Source: Myxococcales bacterium | GTDB taxonomy: Bacteria; Myxococcota_A; UBA796; GCA-2862545 | Length of the DNA stretch: 64,000 bases | NCBI GenBank assembly: GCA_019634415.1 | Contig: JAHQVJ010000245.1 | Location: forward strand, 16,076-80,075 | Direction: 5' to 3' | Part shown: piece by piece, positions 53,989 through 62,102 of the stretch | How positions within the stretch are numbered: position 1 is the stretch's first letter | Layout: every line of letters starts with the position of its first letter | Notes under the pieces: generated by a model | What the model was told of the DNA's origin: nothing | Seen by the model: the letters and a program-made list of their open reading frames with translations, nothing else | Database searches by the model: none | Made by a program: the position numbers and the translations under genes

Positions 53989-55571
53989 CAGGGCCCCTGC
54001 TGGTCCCAGCGCGCGATCAGTCGGTGCAGCCACTGGCGCGACACACCCAAGGCCGTGGCGGCCTGGGTCTTGTTGCCTTCTGCCTCCGTGAGCGCCATTC
54101 GCACCCGCGCCTGCTGGAACAGCTCGGTGGCTGCCATCAGATCCGACGGCCAGGAGCCCGGATCGGCGGAGCCACCCGCCGCAGGAGCGAGATCGGAGAC
54201 CCGCAGAGCGTCGTCGCCGCGTGCGATGGCCAGCGCCACGCCTCCGCGCAGCACGTTCACCAGCTGCCGTACGTTGCCGGGCCAGGACCGACGCCGCAGC
54301 TCCGCGAGCACGTCGTCGGACAGGGTGAGCTGGGGCGCGTCCGGTACCTCCGCCAGGGTGCGCCGCAGCAGGTGGGCGGCCAGCTCGGGCAGGTCCGACG
54401 TGCGCCGACGCAGCGCGGGCATGCGCACCACGCACGCCGACAGCCGGTGGTACAGATCGGCGCGGAAGGAGTCGGGCCCGTCGGTGGCGGCCACGTCGCG
54501 GTGGGTGGCGGCCACGATGCGCCCAGCGAAGCGGCGCTCCCGCTCGTCGCCCAGTCGCCGGTAGGTGCCCTCCTGCAGCAGCCGCAGCAGCTTGGTCTGC
54601 ACCGCGGCCGGCAGCTCTCCCACCTCGTCGAGGAAGAGCGTGCCCGAGGTGGCCCGCTCCACGAGGCCCCCGCGCGCACGGTCCGCTCCGGTGAAGGCGC
54701 CGCGCTCGTGGCCGAACAGCGTGGACTCGGCCAGCTCTGGGGCCAGCGTGCCGCAGTTGACCGCCACGAAGGGCCCGCTGCGCCCCGAAAGATCGTGCAC
54801 GGCCGCCGCTGCGGCTTCCTTGCCCGTGCCCGTCTCGCCGAGGATCAACACCGGCCAGGGCATGGGAGCGAAGGCTCGGATGGCCGTGTAGGCCTCCTCC
54901 ATGGCGGGTGCCGAGCCCACCAGCCCGGGCAGGGGCTCGACGGCCTTGCGGCGAGGGGCGTCGGTCAACGCGTCGTCGGGTGCCCCGAGGGTCTGCGCCG
55001 CCAGCGCACACAGCGCCGAGATCCGGGCCCGGGCTCGGGCCGAGAAGCGGCCCGGGGTCTCGGGATCGTGCAGGTACAGGGCGCCTCGGGCGCCCAACGG
55101 CACGCATCCGACGGAGCGCAGGGCCAGCGCCTGCACGCTGTGCGCTCCCAGGAAGCGGGCGTCCGCCATGGCGTCGTCGCTCCAGGCGGGGCGGCCGTCC
55201 TCCACCACCTTGCCGAGCACCGACTGGCTGATCTCAGTGGGCGTGACCCACTGGCCGTCGGCGGTTCGCCCCGTCCCCGAGCCCCCAGCCAGCGCGCGCA
55301 CCCTGCTCGTGTCGCCCTGCTGGGCCCAGGTGATGGCCCAGGCCTCGGGTGCCTGTGTCAGGGTCTTGGCCTCGTCCACCACGACCTGCAGCACCGCTCC
55401 CTCCGTGGGAGCCGTCACCAGCGCGCTCAGGCGGTCGCGCGCCCAGGTCAGCGCGTCTGCCGCTCGCAGCAGACGCGACAAGGCACTGTGCAGGTGCTCC
55501 GCTGCATCCTTGTCGGTGGCGCGTACCCGGTCCAGTGCGGCGGCCAGGTCCTTGGGCAGATCGAGATCCAT
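53985..55571 (-). CDS. GAF-domain sigma-54-dependent regulator
   Basis: A 528-residue enhancer-binding protein. An N-terminal helical stretch and GAF-like domain (about 45-200) precede the AAA+ domain (about 220-440), with Walker A GETGTGKE, GAFTGA, Walker B GTLFLDEVGEL and WPGNVRQLVNVLRGG. The C-terminal Fis-type helix-turn-helix is NKTQAATALGVSRQWLHRLI. It is cotranscribed with, and overlaps by GTGA, the kinase-FGE fusion gene downstream. This suggests that the kinase's signal is linked to sigma-54 transcription, either by phosphorylation of the regulator or by a shared sensing role. Target promoters were not found nearby. Confidence 0.92.
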   Translation of the reverse strand: MDLDLPKDLAAALDRVRATDKDAAEHLHSALSRLLRAADALTWARDRLSALVTAPTEGAVLQVVVDEAKTLTQAPEAWAITWAQQGDTSRVRALAGGSGTGRTADGQWVTPTEISQSVLGKVVEDGRPAWSDDAMADARFLGAHSVQALALRSVGCVPLGARGALYLHDPETPGRFSARARARISALCALAAQTLGAPDDALTDAPRRKAVEPLPGLVGSAPAMEEAYTAIRAFAPMPWPVLILGETGTGKEAAAAAVHDLSGRSGPFVAVNCGTLAPELAESTLFGHERGAFTGADRARGGLVERATSGTLFLDEVGELPAAVQTKLLRLLQEGTYRRLGDERERRFAGRIVAATHRDVAATDGPDSFRADLYHRLSACVVRMPALRRRTSDLPELAAHLLRRTLAEVPDAPQLTLSDDVLAELRRRSWPGNVRQLVNVLRGGVALAIARGDDALRVSDLAPAAGGSADPGSWPSDLMAATELFQQARVRMALTEAEGNKTQAATALGVSRQWLHRLIARWDQQGPW

Positions 55572-55604
55572 CGCCGCCCATTATCGTGCGCTCGCCGAGG
55601 AGCT

Positions 55605-56423
55605 TCAGAGCAGGGTCGCCACCAAGGTCACGCCGGTGGTCTGGTCGAACTTCCGGAATCCGGTCACCGGCACGTTGTCCCAGATCAGGCTGTGGGACAG
55701 CTTCACGGTGAAGTCGCTGCTCAAGGACGCAGACAGCGACGCGGTGTTGAGGATCCGGACGTCCGCGAGGTCCACGACGTTCTCGTAGATCTCGAAGGTG
55801 TCGGCCACGCTCACGTTCTCGTTGAAGGCGTGGGTGGCGCCGAGCAGCAGGCGGGCCGCGAAGATGTTCTGGAACCGCGGATCGGCGCCGGAGTCCAGCG
55901 TGTAGAACTCCTGGGCCCAGTCGATGCCCACCTCGCCGCGCACGTTGGTGGATTCCTCGTCCACCAACAGCCGGCTGTAGCCCACCTGCTCGTGGCTCCG
56001 CAGATCGTAGCCCGCGAACCGGTCGTGGAAGCCGCCGACGAGCCCGTAGAAGCTGTCCTTGCCGCTGACGTAGCGGTCGTAGCGGACCTCGCCGAAGAAG
56101 CGGCGCGCGTTCTCGATGTAGCCAGCCTCGATCTCGTCGTCTTCCAGCAGTCCGTTGGCGTTGACGTCGGCCACGGCGGCCCCCGCGGCGGCCCCGGCCA
56201 CGATTCCGATCTTGTTGCGCTCCCAGCGGTTACCGAAGAGCAGCCCAGCGTTCAGGGAGTACGCCTGGGCATTTCCAGACGTCCAGATGCCTCCGAGCTC
56301 TGCCGACAGGTTGGTCTCGGCCTCGTCCACGGAGATGGCATCCTCTTCGGGCGGCGCCTCAGTGCCAGCGAATTCGGTATCCTGGGCCATCGAGATCGTG
56401 GTCAGCGCCACAAGCAACATCAT
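55605..56423 (-). CDS. DUF481 family outer-membrane protein
   Basis: A 272-residue secreted protein with signal peptide MMLLVALTTISMAQ. The alternating strand pattern (LSAELGGIWTSGNAQAYSLNAG, FFGEVRYDRYVSGKDSFYGLVG, ARLLLGATHAFNENVSVADTFEIYENVVD, VRILNTASLSASLSSDFTVKLSHSLIWDN) and the GFRKFDQTTGVTLVATLL end are typical of DUF481, an outer-membrane beta-barrel family whose role is unclear. GGAGG lies just before the ATG at 56423. It is the gene next upstream of the sigma-54 regulator on the same strand, 33 bases away. Confidence 0.88.
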   Translation of the reverse strand: MMLLVALTTISMAQDTEFAGTEAPPEEDAISVDEAETNLSAELGGIWTSGNAQAYSLNAGLLFGNRWERNKIGIVAGAAAGAAVADVNANGLLEDDEIEAGYIENARRFFGEVRYDRYVSGKDSFYGLVGGFHDRFAGYDLRSHEQVGYSRLLVDEESTNVRGEVGIDWAQEFYTLDSGADPRFQNIFAARLLLGATHAFNENVSVADTFEIYENVVDLADVRILNTASLSASLSSDFTVKLSHSLIWDNVPVTGFRKFDQTTGVTLVATLL

Positions 56424-56503
56424 GATTCCTCCGTGGGGCACAGCTATCGGCCCCAAGTCTTAGTCAAGGGTGACAAGCAGGTCACCGTCGAGGTCGTCTC
56501 GTC

Positions 56504-57451
56504 ATGGGCAATGTGGAAATCGTCATCCAGGGGACCTCCGGTCCGCGTGCCGTCGAGCTCGACGGATCGGTGCACATCGGTCGCGGGCCCGACAATGATC
56601 TGGTGGTTGCAGACGGGGAAGTGAGCTGGCGCCACGCGCTGGTGTACATGGAGTCCGGAGGGGTCTGGATCCGGGATCTGGATAGCAGAAACGGAACGCT
56701 CGTGGACGGAGTCGCGGTGAAGGGGCCTACTCGCCTTTCCGAGCGAAGCCGAGTTCGCATCGGAGATGTGGACCTGTTCGTGCGGGGGCTCGTGTCGGCG
56801 CAACCCACTCCCATGCTCGTGGAGGAGGTGGGCACCGGTGTGCAGCACCCGCTGAACCGCGAGCGCTTCGTCATCGGACCCGGCGCCGACGCCGATCTGC
56901 GCGTCCCCGACGTGCAGCCGGTCACGCTGCTCAAGCATGGCAACGGCGAGATCTGGATGGGGGCCGACGACGAGGACCGTCAGCTGATGGTGGACGAGCC
57001 CATCAAGCTGGCGAACTTCTCCTTCGTGGTGCGCAGCGCGGATCCGAACCGCGTGCCCACGGTGGAGGGCGCCGAGTCGCCCTACGTGTACGAGCTTCAG
57101 GCCACGCTGGACGGCCCGACGGGACCGGAGGCGACCCTGCGCGATCTCGAGAGCGGCGACGAGATCCGCTGGAGTGCCGAGACGCGCGCGGTGCTGCTGT
57201 ACCTGCTCGGACGGCAGGTGGCCCGGGATCGGGAGGCGCGCCGCACGCTCGACGAGGTGGGCTGGATCGGCGACGAGGATCTGATCGTGTCGGTGTGGGG
57301 CAAGACGCCGCGCGCCGATGGCCTGGCACGGCTCAAGACGTTGGTGCACCGAGTGCGCGGGGGCTGCCGAGAGGCCGGCCTCAACCCCTGGTGCATCGAG
57401 AAGCGCCGCGGCTATACCCGCATCCGCCTGCACAAGGTCACTCTGACGTAG
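56504..57451 (+). CDS. FHA-domain protein with C-terminal winged-helix (OmpR-type) DNA-binding domain
   Basis: A 315-residue cytoplasmic protein. Residues about 8-95 form a forkhead-associated domain with the phosphothreonine-binding set VHIGRGPDNDL, SWRHA and DSRNGTLVDG. A second degenerate FHA-like unit (about 105-185; FVIGPGADADLRV) lacks the Ser-His block. The C-terminal 100 residues look like an OmpR/trans_reg_C winged helix (VWGKTPRADGLARLKTLVHRVRGGCREAG...IEKRRGYTRIRL). This suggests a transcription factor switched by binding a protein phosphorylated by a Ser/Thr kinase, such as the one encoded in the facing operon. Its last 14 bases overlap the end of the convergent outer-membrane gene. 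Confidence 0.85.
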   Translation: MGNVEIVIQGTSGPRAVELDGSVHIGRGPDNDLVVADGEVSWRHALVYMESGGVWIRDLDSRNGTLVDGVAVKGPTRLSERSRVRIGDVDLFVRGLVSAQPTPMLVEEVGTGVQHPLNRERFVIGPGADADLRVPDVQPVTLLKHGNGEIWMGADDEDRQLMVDEPIKLANFSFVVRSADPNRVPTVEGAESPYVYELQATLDGPTGPEATLRDLESGDEIRWSAETRAVLLYLLGRQVARDREARRTLDEVGWIGDEDLIVSVWGKTPRADGLARLKTLVHRVRGGCREAGLNPWCIEKRRGYTRIRLHKVTLT

Positions 57452-58298
57452 GGCCTCGCTGCAGGATCACACCCGCCACGGCCCGCCAGCTCGGTGTGCC
57501 CACGGCGTTGCCCAGGCCAGGCCCCACCCCCACGTGCAGCTTGGGGCCGGCGGCGAGCTGGTGCTGTAGCTGCAGCGACATCTCCAGCGGCGTGGTGCTG
57601 GCGGAGCCATCCGACAGGCGACGCTGACCCACCAGCTCGAGCGCTGGGATCCAGCGCTCCGTCACGAGCCAGGCCACACCGAGGCGACCCCAGAGGTGAT
57701 CGTCCACCGTGGTGCCGTCCAGGGTCTGCTCGGGCACGCCGCGCACGCCCAGGTTGAGACCGATCTGCAGGCTGGAGACGCTGGCCTGTCCGAGCAGCCC
57801 CAGCTCCCAGAACGGACCTGGCGTGCCGACCTGGCGGCTCGCGCCTCCCAGGGGAAGGCCGACCTTGACCAGTGCACCGCCTGCGAGGTCCACGGTGGAC
57901 AGGCCCACCTTGGCCTGCAGGGTGGGATCGCCGAGCACCGTGGTGCTGCCGTCGAACCCCAGGCCCGTGGTGTGCAGGTACGCTGGCGCGGCCGCCCCGA
58001 GCTCGACGGGGCCCAGGGTGACGCGCGCGCCCAGGTGCAACGCCAGCGCGTTCGACACGATGTCGACCTGGTCCCCTTGGGCCGGATCGTCGGGCGTCCA
58101 GGTGAGGGGCCGGTTCGCCCAGGACAGGTGGGCTCCGGCGATCACGTCGCCCGGATCGGTGTGGGCCGACTCCGTGGCGAGCCATGGTCCGCCGTCCACG
58201 CTGGGGCGGAACAGATCGGAGGCCACCTCGGGCAGCACGAAGTCGGGGTCGAGCGGAGACTGTGCCCAGGCAGCGGGGGCGAGCCATACAGCGATCAT
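57438..58298 (-). CDS. Outer-membrane beta-barrel-like protein
   Basis: A 286-residue protein, last of a five-gene operon. It starts MIAVWLAPAAWAQ, a short signal peptide. The mature part alternates strands with Gly turns (VIAGAHLSWANRPLTW, LALHLGARVTLGPVELGAAAPAYL, GALVKVGLPLGG, LGLLGQASVSSLQIGLNLGVRG, ERWIPALELVGQRRL, KLHVGVGPGLGNAVGTP). It resembles the transporter-like beta-barrels often placed after OmpA-family genes in myxobacteria. ATG overlaps the stop of the LysM-FecR gene (ATGA). Exact family not recognised. Confidence 0.72.
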   Translation of the reverse strand: MIAVWLAPAAWAQSPLDPDFVLPEVASDLFRPSVDGGPWLATESAHTDPGDVIAGAHLSWANRPLTWTPDDPAQGDQVDIVSNALALHLGARVTLGPVELGAAAPAYLHTTGLGFDGSTTVLGDPTLQAKVGLSTVDLAGGALVKVGLPLGGASRQVGTPGPFWELGLLGQASVSSLQIGLNLGVRGVPEQTLDGTTVDDHLWGRLGVAWLVTERWIPALELVGQRRLSDGSASTTPLEMSLQLQHQLAAGPKLHVGVGPGLGNAVGTPSWRAVAGVILQRGPTSE

Positions 58299-59332
58299 CG
58301 GAGGATCCCCTCGGGCAGGCCGATGGGTCTCGGCTGGGTGGGTACGCCCAGGAAGCCGAAGCGGTCGAGGGTGGCGACGCGCCAGAACAGGCCCTCCCGT
58401 CCCTTCAGGGGCAGCATGAGCAGCTCGGGGTCGTGCACGGACTCGGGCACGGGATCCTGGTACACCACCTCGGTGAAGCGGGCGTCGGTGGCGATGGCGA
58501 ACTGGTAGCCGAAGGCTTCCTCCTGGGGCTCCCAGCGGAAGAGGGCGCGCCGCAGCGGGGCGCCGGGTCCGGGCTCGCGTAGCGGGCCGGCACCGAGCAG
58601 GTCGATGGGCTCGGTGGGCACGCCACCGAAGGGCACACGGCTTCCCTGACCTGCGGCGAGGTTCTGCTGCTGTCCGGCACCCATCACGGCCAGGGGATCG
58701 GTCAGGGCCTCGGCCCGCAATGCCTCGTCGGGCTCGAGGTGCACCCGGAAGCCCCCCTCGCCGCTGGCCACACCGGAGCCCGCTTGCACGGTGACCTGGC
58801 TGGCGCTTCCCACGCCCTCGCCGCGCAACGGCTCCGCCACCACCACCGATCCCGACAGCACGCGCACCACCGTGGAGCGGCCCAGGCTCGACGCCACCAT
58901 CGACAGCAGCTGCACGCAGGTGTCGGACCACAGCGTCACGTCGTCTGCGAGCTTCCCCTCGCCGTCGCACGACGAGGCCAGCCGGAGGGTGGCGAAGCTG
59001 TCGGAGCCGGTGCACACGGTGGAGTCGGCTTCGATGGCCGTGAAGAGGCGACCCGCGGAGGAGCTGTCCGCGCCTTGTTGCACGGTGACGTCGCCCACGC
59101 TGCTCACGAGGAACGCTTGCTGGTCCACCTGCTCCACGGTTGGGCCCGGCAGCGTCAGCAGCTGGCCGATCTCGGGCTGCGCCCCTGCTGCCAGGTCGTT
59201 CAGCGACCGGATGGCACCGGCCAGCGCCGGGTCTCCGAGGGACTCGGCGATGCTCTCGATGGTGTCGCCTCGGCGCACGGCGCGCAGCTCTGCGGCCTCG
59301 GCACCCAGCACCAACAGGGTCCAGGCGATCAC
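58295..59332 (-). CDS. LysM and FecR-domain envelope protein
   Basis: A 345-residue secreted protein. A signal peptide (about 1-15, WTLLVLGAEAA) is followed by a LysM domain (about 17-65; AVRRGDTIESIAESLG, LNDLAAGAQPEIGQLLTLP) that should bind peptidoglycan. A FecR-like beta domain (about 75-190; SSVGDVTVQQG, STVCTGSDSFATLRLA, VRVLSGSVVV) and a C-terminal Ig-like segment (FRWEPQEEAFGYQFAIATDARFTEVV) complete it. FecR domains pass envelope signals, classically to ECF sigma factors; no such factor is here. The GTG at 59332 overlaps the upstream OmpA-like stop. Confidence 0.83.
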   Translation of the reverse strand: MIAWTLLVLGAEAAELRAVRRGDTIESIAESLGDPALAGAIRSLNDLAAGAQPEIGQLLTLPGPTVEQVDQQAFLVSSVGDVTVQQGADSSSAGRLFTAIEADSTVCTGSDSFATLRLASSCDGEGKLADDVTLWSDTCVQLLSMVASSLGRSTVVRVLSGSVVVAEPLRGEGVGSASQVTVQAGSGVASGEGGFRVHLEPDEALRAEALTDPLAVMGAGQQQNLAAGQGSRVPFGGVPTEPIDLLGAGPLREPGPGAPLRRALFRWEPQEEAFGYQFAIATDARFTEVVYQDPVPESVHDPELLMLPLKGREGLFWRVATLDRFGFLGVPTQPRPIGLPEGILR

Positions 59333-60540
59333 GGGGCTTCCTCCAGCACGGGGTAGACGATGGCGGCACGCATGTGCTCGGGCGGGTCGGTCTCGGGGTC
59401 GAAGATGTCGAGCTCCTCGGCCACCCGGATGTGATCGTCGGGCACGCCGGCATCGCGCAGCGCCTGCGCCACGGCCTGGGCGCGCTCGACGGACAGCTGT
59501 GCGTTGCGCTCGGGATCTCCCTCGGGGCTTGCTCCCCCGCGCACCTCGAGCATCCAGGTGCCGGCGGCGGAGGCCACCCGCGCCACCGTGGCCCGCGCAT
59601 CGTCGTCGAGGGTGGAGATGGCCACGGGGAAGCGCACACCGATGGGCTGGGGCGGATCGGCGGCCACCCACAGGGCGTGGCGGTCCGCCACCGACAGCGG
59701 CAGGTCCAGGCGGCGTCCGCCGCCCACGACCTCGACGCTCACGTCGCCTTCGGGTTGGTTGATCACCGCGAAGCCCGAGGCGTCGGTCTGCACGGGTTGT
59801 CCGTCCACCCGGATCACGTCTCCGGGCCAGGCGGCGATCACGAGGTTGCCGACCTGATCGATGGGAGCGGCGGGGGTGCTGCCGTAGGCCCGTGGTCCGG
59901 AGCTGTCGAAGGTGGTGAGCGGGGGCCCTTCGAGCTTGCCCAGCCGGGTGGCCTCGATCACCTGCTCGGGCTCGAGCCAGGCACACACCGGTGCGCCGAA
60001 CCAGAGCATGCCGCCGTCCGCGATCGGCTCGGGCTCGGGCTCGGGCTCGGGCTCCGGGACGGGCTCCGGCTCGGGGGGCGGTGGCCGGTCGCGCCAGACG
60101 ATGCCCGACGTCAGCGACAGGCGCCACTCTCCGGGGCCCGGTCGGTAGTGCACGGCGCCCTCGAAGCGGGGGCGAATCGAGGGAGCGCGCCCCACGTCGA
60201 CGGTGAGGCCAGGCGAGATCACGGCCACCGGCTCGTCGGCGAAGTGCACGCCCGCCCCTAGGGAGGCGGCCACGGTGGTGTCGTCGCGGTTCGCGAGGAA
60301 GAGCCTGGCGACGGGCTCCAGCGCCAAGAACGGCTCGCCTCGAAGGGAGGCTCCCGAGCGGAAGCGACCTCCCAGCGTCAGCCGGCGATCCCAGACGGGG
60401 AGGGGCTGGTGGATCCCTCCCTGCAGGCCGAGCCAGCCGCGCTGGTCGAAGGTCTGGTTGCCGATGGCCGTGGTCAGGCCGATGGCGACCTCGGGACCCT
60501 CCGCCGCCATGGCGGCGACGGTCCACAGAAGCCCAATCAT
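59329..60540 (-). CDS. OmpA family outer-membrane protein with Glu-Pro linker
   Basis: A 403-residue protein with signal peptide MIGLLWTVAAMAA. A small beta-barrel (about 15-155) leads to a (Glu-Pro) linker (about 155-172), a middle domain and an OmpA C-terminal domain (about 290-400; RFPVAISTLDDDARATVARVAS, LEVRGGASPEGDPERNAQLSVERAQAVAQAL). The latter matches the peptidoglycan-binding fold, though the helix-capping Asp pattern is loose. The ATG overlaps the stop of the kinase gene. It probably spans the outer membrane and cell wall and may supply the periplasmic input for the kinase. Confidence 0.83.
   Translation of the reverse strand: MIGLLWTVAAMAAEGPEVAIGLTTAIGNQTFDQRGWLGLQGGIHQPLPVWDRRLTLGGRFRSGASLRGEPFLALEPVARLFLANRDDTTVAASLGAGVHFADEPVAVISPGLTVDVGRAPSIRPRFEGAVHYRPGPGEWRLSLTSGIVWRDRPPPPEPEPVPEPEPEPEPEPIADGGMLWFGAPVCAWLEPEQVIEATRLGKLEGPPLTTFDSSGPRAYGSTPAAPIDQVGNLVIAAWPGDVIRVDGQPVQTDASGFAVINQPEGDVSVEVVGGGRRLDLPLSVADRHALWVAADPPQPIGVRFPVAISTLDDDARATVARVASAAGTWMLEVRGGASPEGDPERNAQLSVERAQAVAQALRDAGVPDDHIRVAEELDIFDPETDPPEHMRAAIVYPVLEEAP
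60026..60077. repeat. GGGCTC hexamer repeats encoding a (Glu-Pro) linker
   Basis: About eight head-to-tail copies of GGGCTC/GGGCTCC-type units. On the minus strand they encode alternating Glu and Pro, forming the linker of the OmpA-family protein. The units are in-frame, so length changes would alter only the linker. Confidence 0.75.
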
Positions 60541-62102
60541 GGGTTGTCTCGCTTGATGGTGAGGGATCGAACCTGGCCCTGCCCCTCGAATCGTCCTTCG
60601 CCCTTGGCCTCGGATTCGTCGAGGGTGAAGAGGTACCGGCTCTCCGTGGATGGCTCCGCGAGCTCCAGGCTCCGTGTGCGGGGGTCGTAGGAGCCACGGA
60701 CCTCGGTGAGCTGCGACTTGCCCTTCAGCTCGGAGCGCGTGGTGCCGGTGAGCGCATCGGCGGTCCCCGAGAGCTGCAGGGTGAAGCGAACGCCGTTGTG
60801 GTTCATGCTCCAGCTGCCGGTGGGGGTGGGGCCGGCTGCCGGCGGGGTTGCCCTCCGAGGGGAGGGGGCGGGCGTGGGGAGCGCTGCCTCTGCCACGGGC
60901 TCCTCGATGGGCTCGTCGGGTGTGCCCTCCGCTTTCGGATCGGGGGTGAGCACCACGTCCGTGACGGGTGCCAGCACGCCAGCCTCCGGTGTGACGTCGA
61001 GCGATGCGCTCGTGCCCGACCAAGGGCGCGCCCAGAGGAGCGCGACGAGGAGCAAGGCCAGCAGGGCCAAGGGAGCAGCCACCCAGCGGCCGCGCCGGCG
61101 CGTGGGCGCCAGCGTGGGGCCCGTGTCGTCGGTGGGGCCGCGCGTGGGCACCGGGGCGCGGATGGCATCCAGCGACAGATCCGATCGGGAGCGCCTCCGG
61201 CCCTTGCCCGTGCTGTCGGTGCTGTCGGGCGGCAGCTCGCGGCTGGGCTCGGGGAAGCTGCGCTCCACCGGCGTGGCCGTGGTGTCGGAGGACTGCGGGT
61301 ACCGCTCGAGCAAGGCGCTCGCCATCTCGCCGGCGGACTCGTAGCGCTGCTCGGGACGCGCGGCGCAGGCCCGTCGGATCACCGGTGCGACGCCCTCGGG
61401 CAGTCCCTCCCAGCGCGGGGAGTCCTCGCCGGCAAGGAACAGATCCACCGAGCTCTCGGCGGTGAGCAGCCGATACAGCGTGGCGCCGGTGGCGTAGATG
61501 TCGGCCTTGTGGTTCACGTGGGCCGCGTCGAGGCGCTGCTCGGGGGGCATGTAGGCCATGGACCCCATCGAGATCCCGGTCCGCGTGCGACGCATCTCGG
61601 CGTCGGCGGCGAGCATGGCGATGCCGAAGTCGGCGAGGAGCGGCCGATCCTGGGCGTCGAGCAGGATGTTCTGCGGCTTCACGTCGCGGTGCACGATGGC
61701 CTGCTCGTGGGCCTTGGCGAGGGCCGACAGCACGTCCACCATCCAGCCCACGGCTTGCTGGACGGGGATGACGCCGAGCATCTCCTGGCGCTCCTTGAGG
61801 GAGCCGCCGGGGGCGAAGTCCATCACGATGAAGTCCAGCGCGCCGTCTGCGCCGATGTCGTAGACGCGCAGCACGTTGGGGTGCTCGAGCTGGGCCATGG
61901 CGCGCGCCTCGGAGCGCAGGCGCTTACGGAGCCCGGGGCGCTCGGTGTCCTCGTCGATGTTGAGGACCTTGATGGCGCGCTGCACCCCCAGCTTGTGGTC
62001 GGTGGCCCGGTACACGTAGGCCATTCCGCCCTTGCCCAGGACGTCCAGCAGCTCGTAGCGGCCCTCGCACAGCATGGCCGGATGGTTCGGAGGTCGGTTC
62101 AT
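60537..62102 (-). CDS. Membrane-anchored Hanks-type Ser/Thr protein kinase
   Basis: A 521-residue kinase. The catalytic domain (about 14-270) has LGKGGMAYVYRA, Lys in AIKVL, AIVHRDVKPQN, DFG in LADFGIAM, and YMPPEQ; all key residues are intact. A Ser/Arg-rich linker leads to one transmembrane helix (about 340-358, APLALLALLLVALLWA). An extracytoplasmic part of about 160 residues ends in a small beta-rich domain (GSWSMNHNGVRFTLQLSG...SRYLFTLDESEAKGEGRFEGQG), which may bind a ligand. It is overlapped at both ends by ATGA with the cupin and OmpA-like genes, and is the likely signal input of this operon. Confidence 0.93.
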   Translation of the reverse strand: MNRPPNHPAMLCEGRYELLDVLGKGGMAYVYRATDHKLGVQRAIKVLNIDEDTERPGLRKRLRSEARAMAQLEHPNVLRVYDIGADGALDFIVMDFAPGGSLKERQEMLGVIPVQQAVGWMVDVLSALAKAHEQAIVHRDVKPQNILLDAQDRPLLADFGIAMLAADAEMRRTRTGISMGSMAYMPPEQRLDAAHVNHKADIYATGATLYRLLTAESSVDLFLAGEDSPRWEGLPEGVAPVIRRACAARPEQRYESAGEMASALLERYPQSSDTTATPVERSFPEPSRELPPDSTDSTGKGRRRSRSDLSLDAIRAPVPTRGPTDDTGPTLAPTRRRGRWVAAPLALLALLLVALLWARPWSGTSASLDVTPEAGVLAPVTDVVLTPDPKAEGTPDEPIEEPVAEAALPTPAPSPRRATPPAAGPTPTGSWSMNHNGVRFTLQLSGTADALTGTTRSELKGKSQLTEVRGSYDPRTRSLELAEPSTESRYLFTLDESEAKGEGRFEGQGQVRSLTIKRDNP

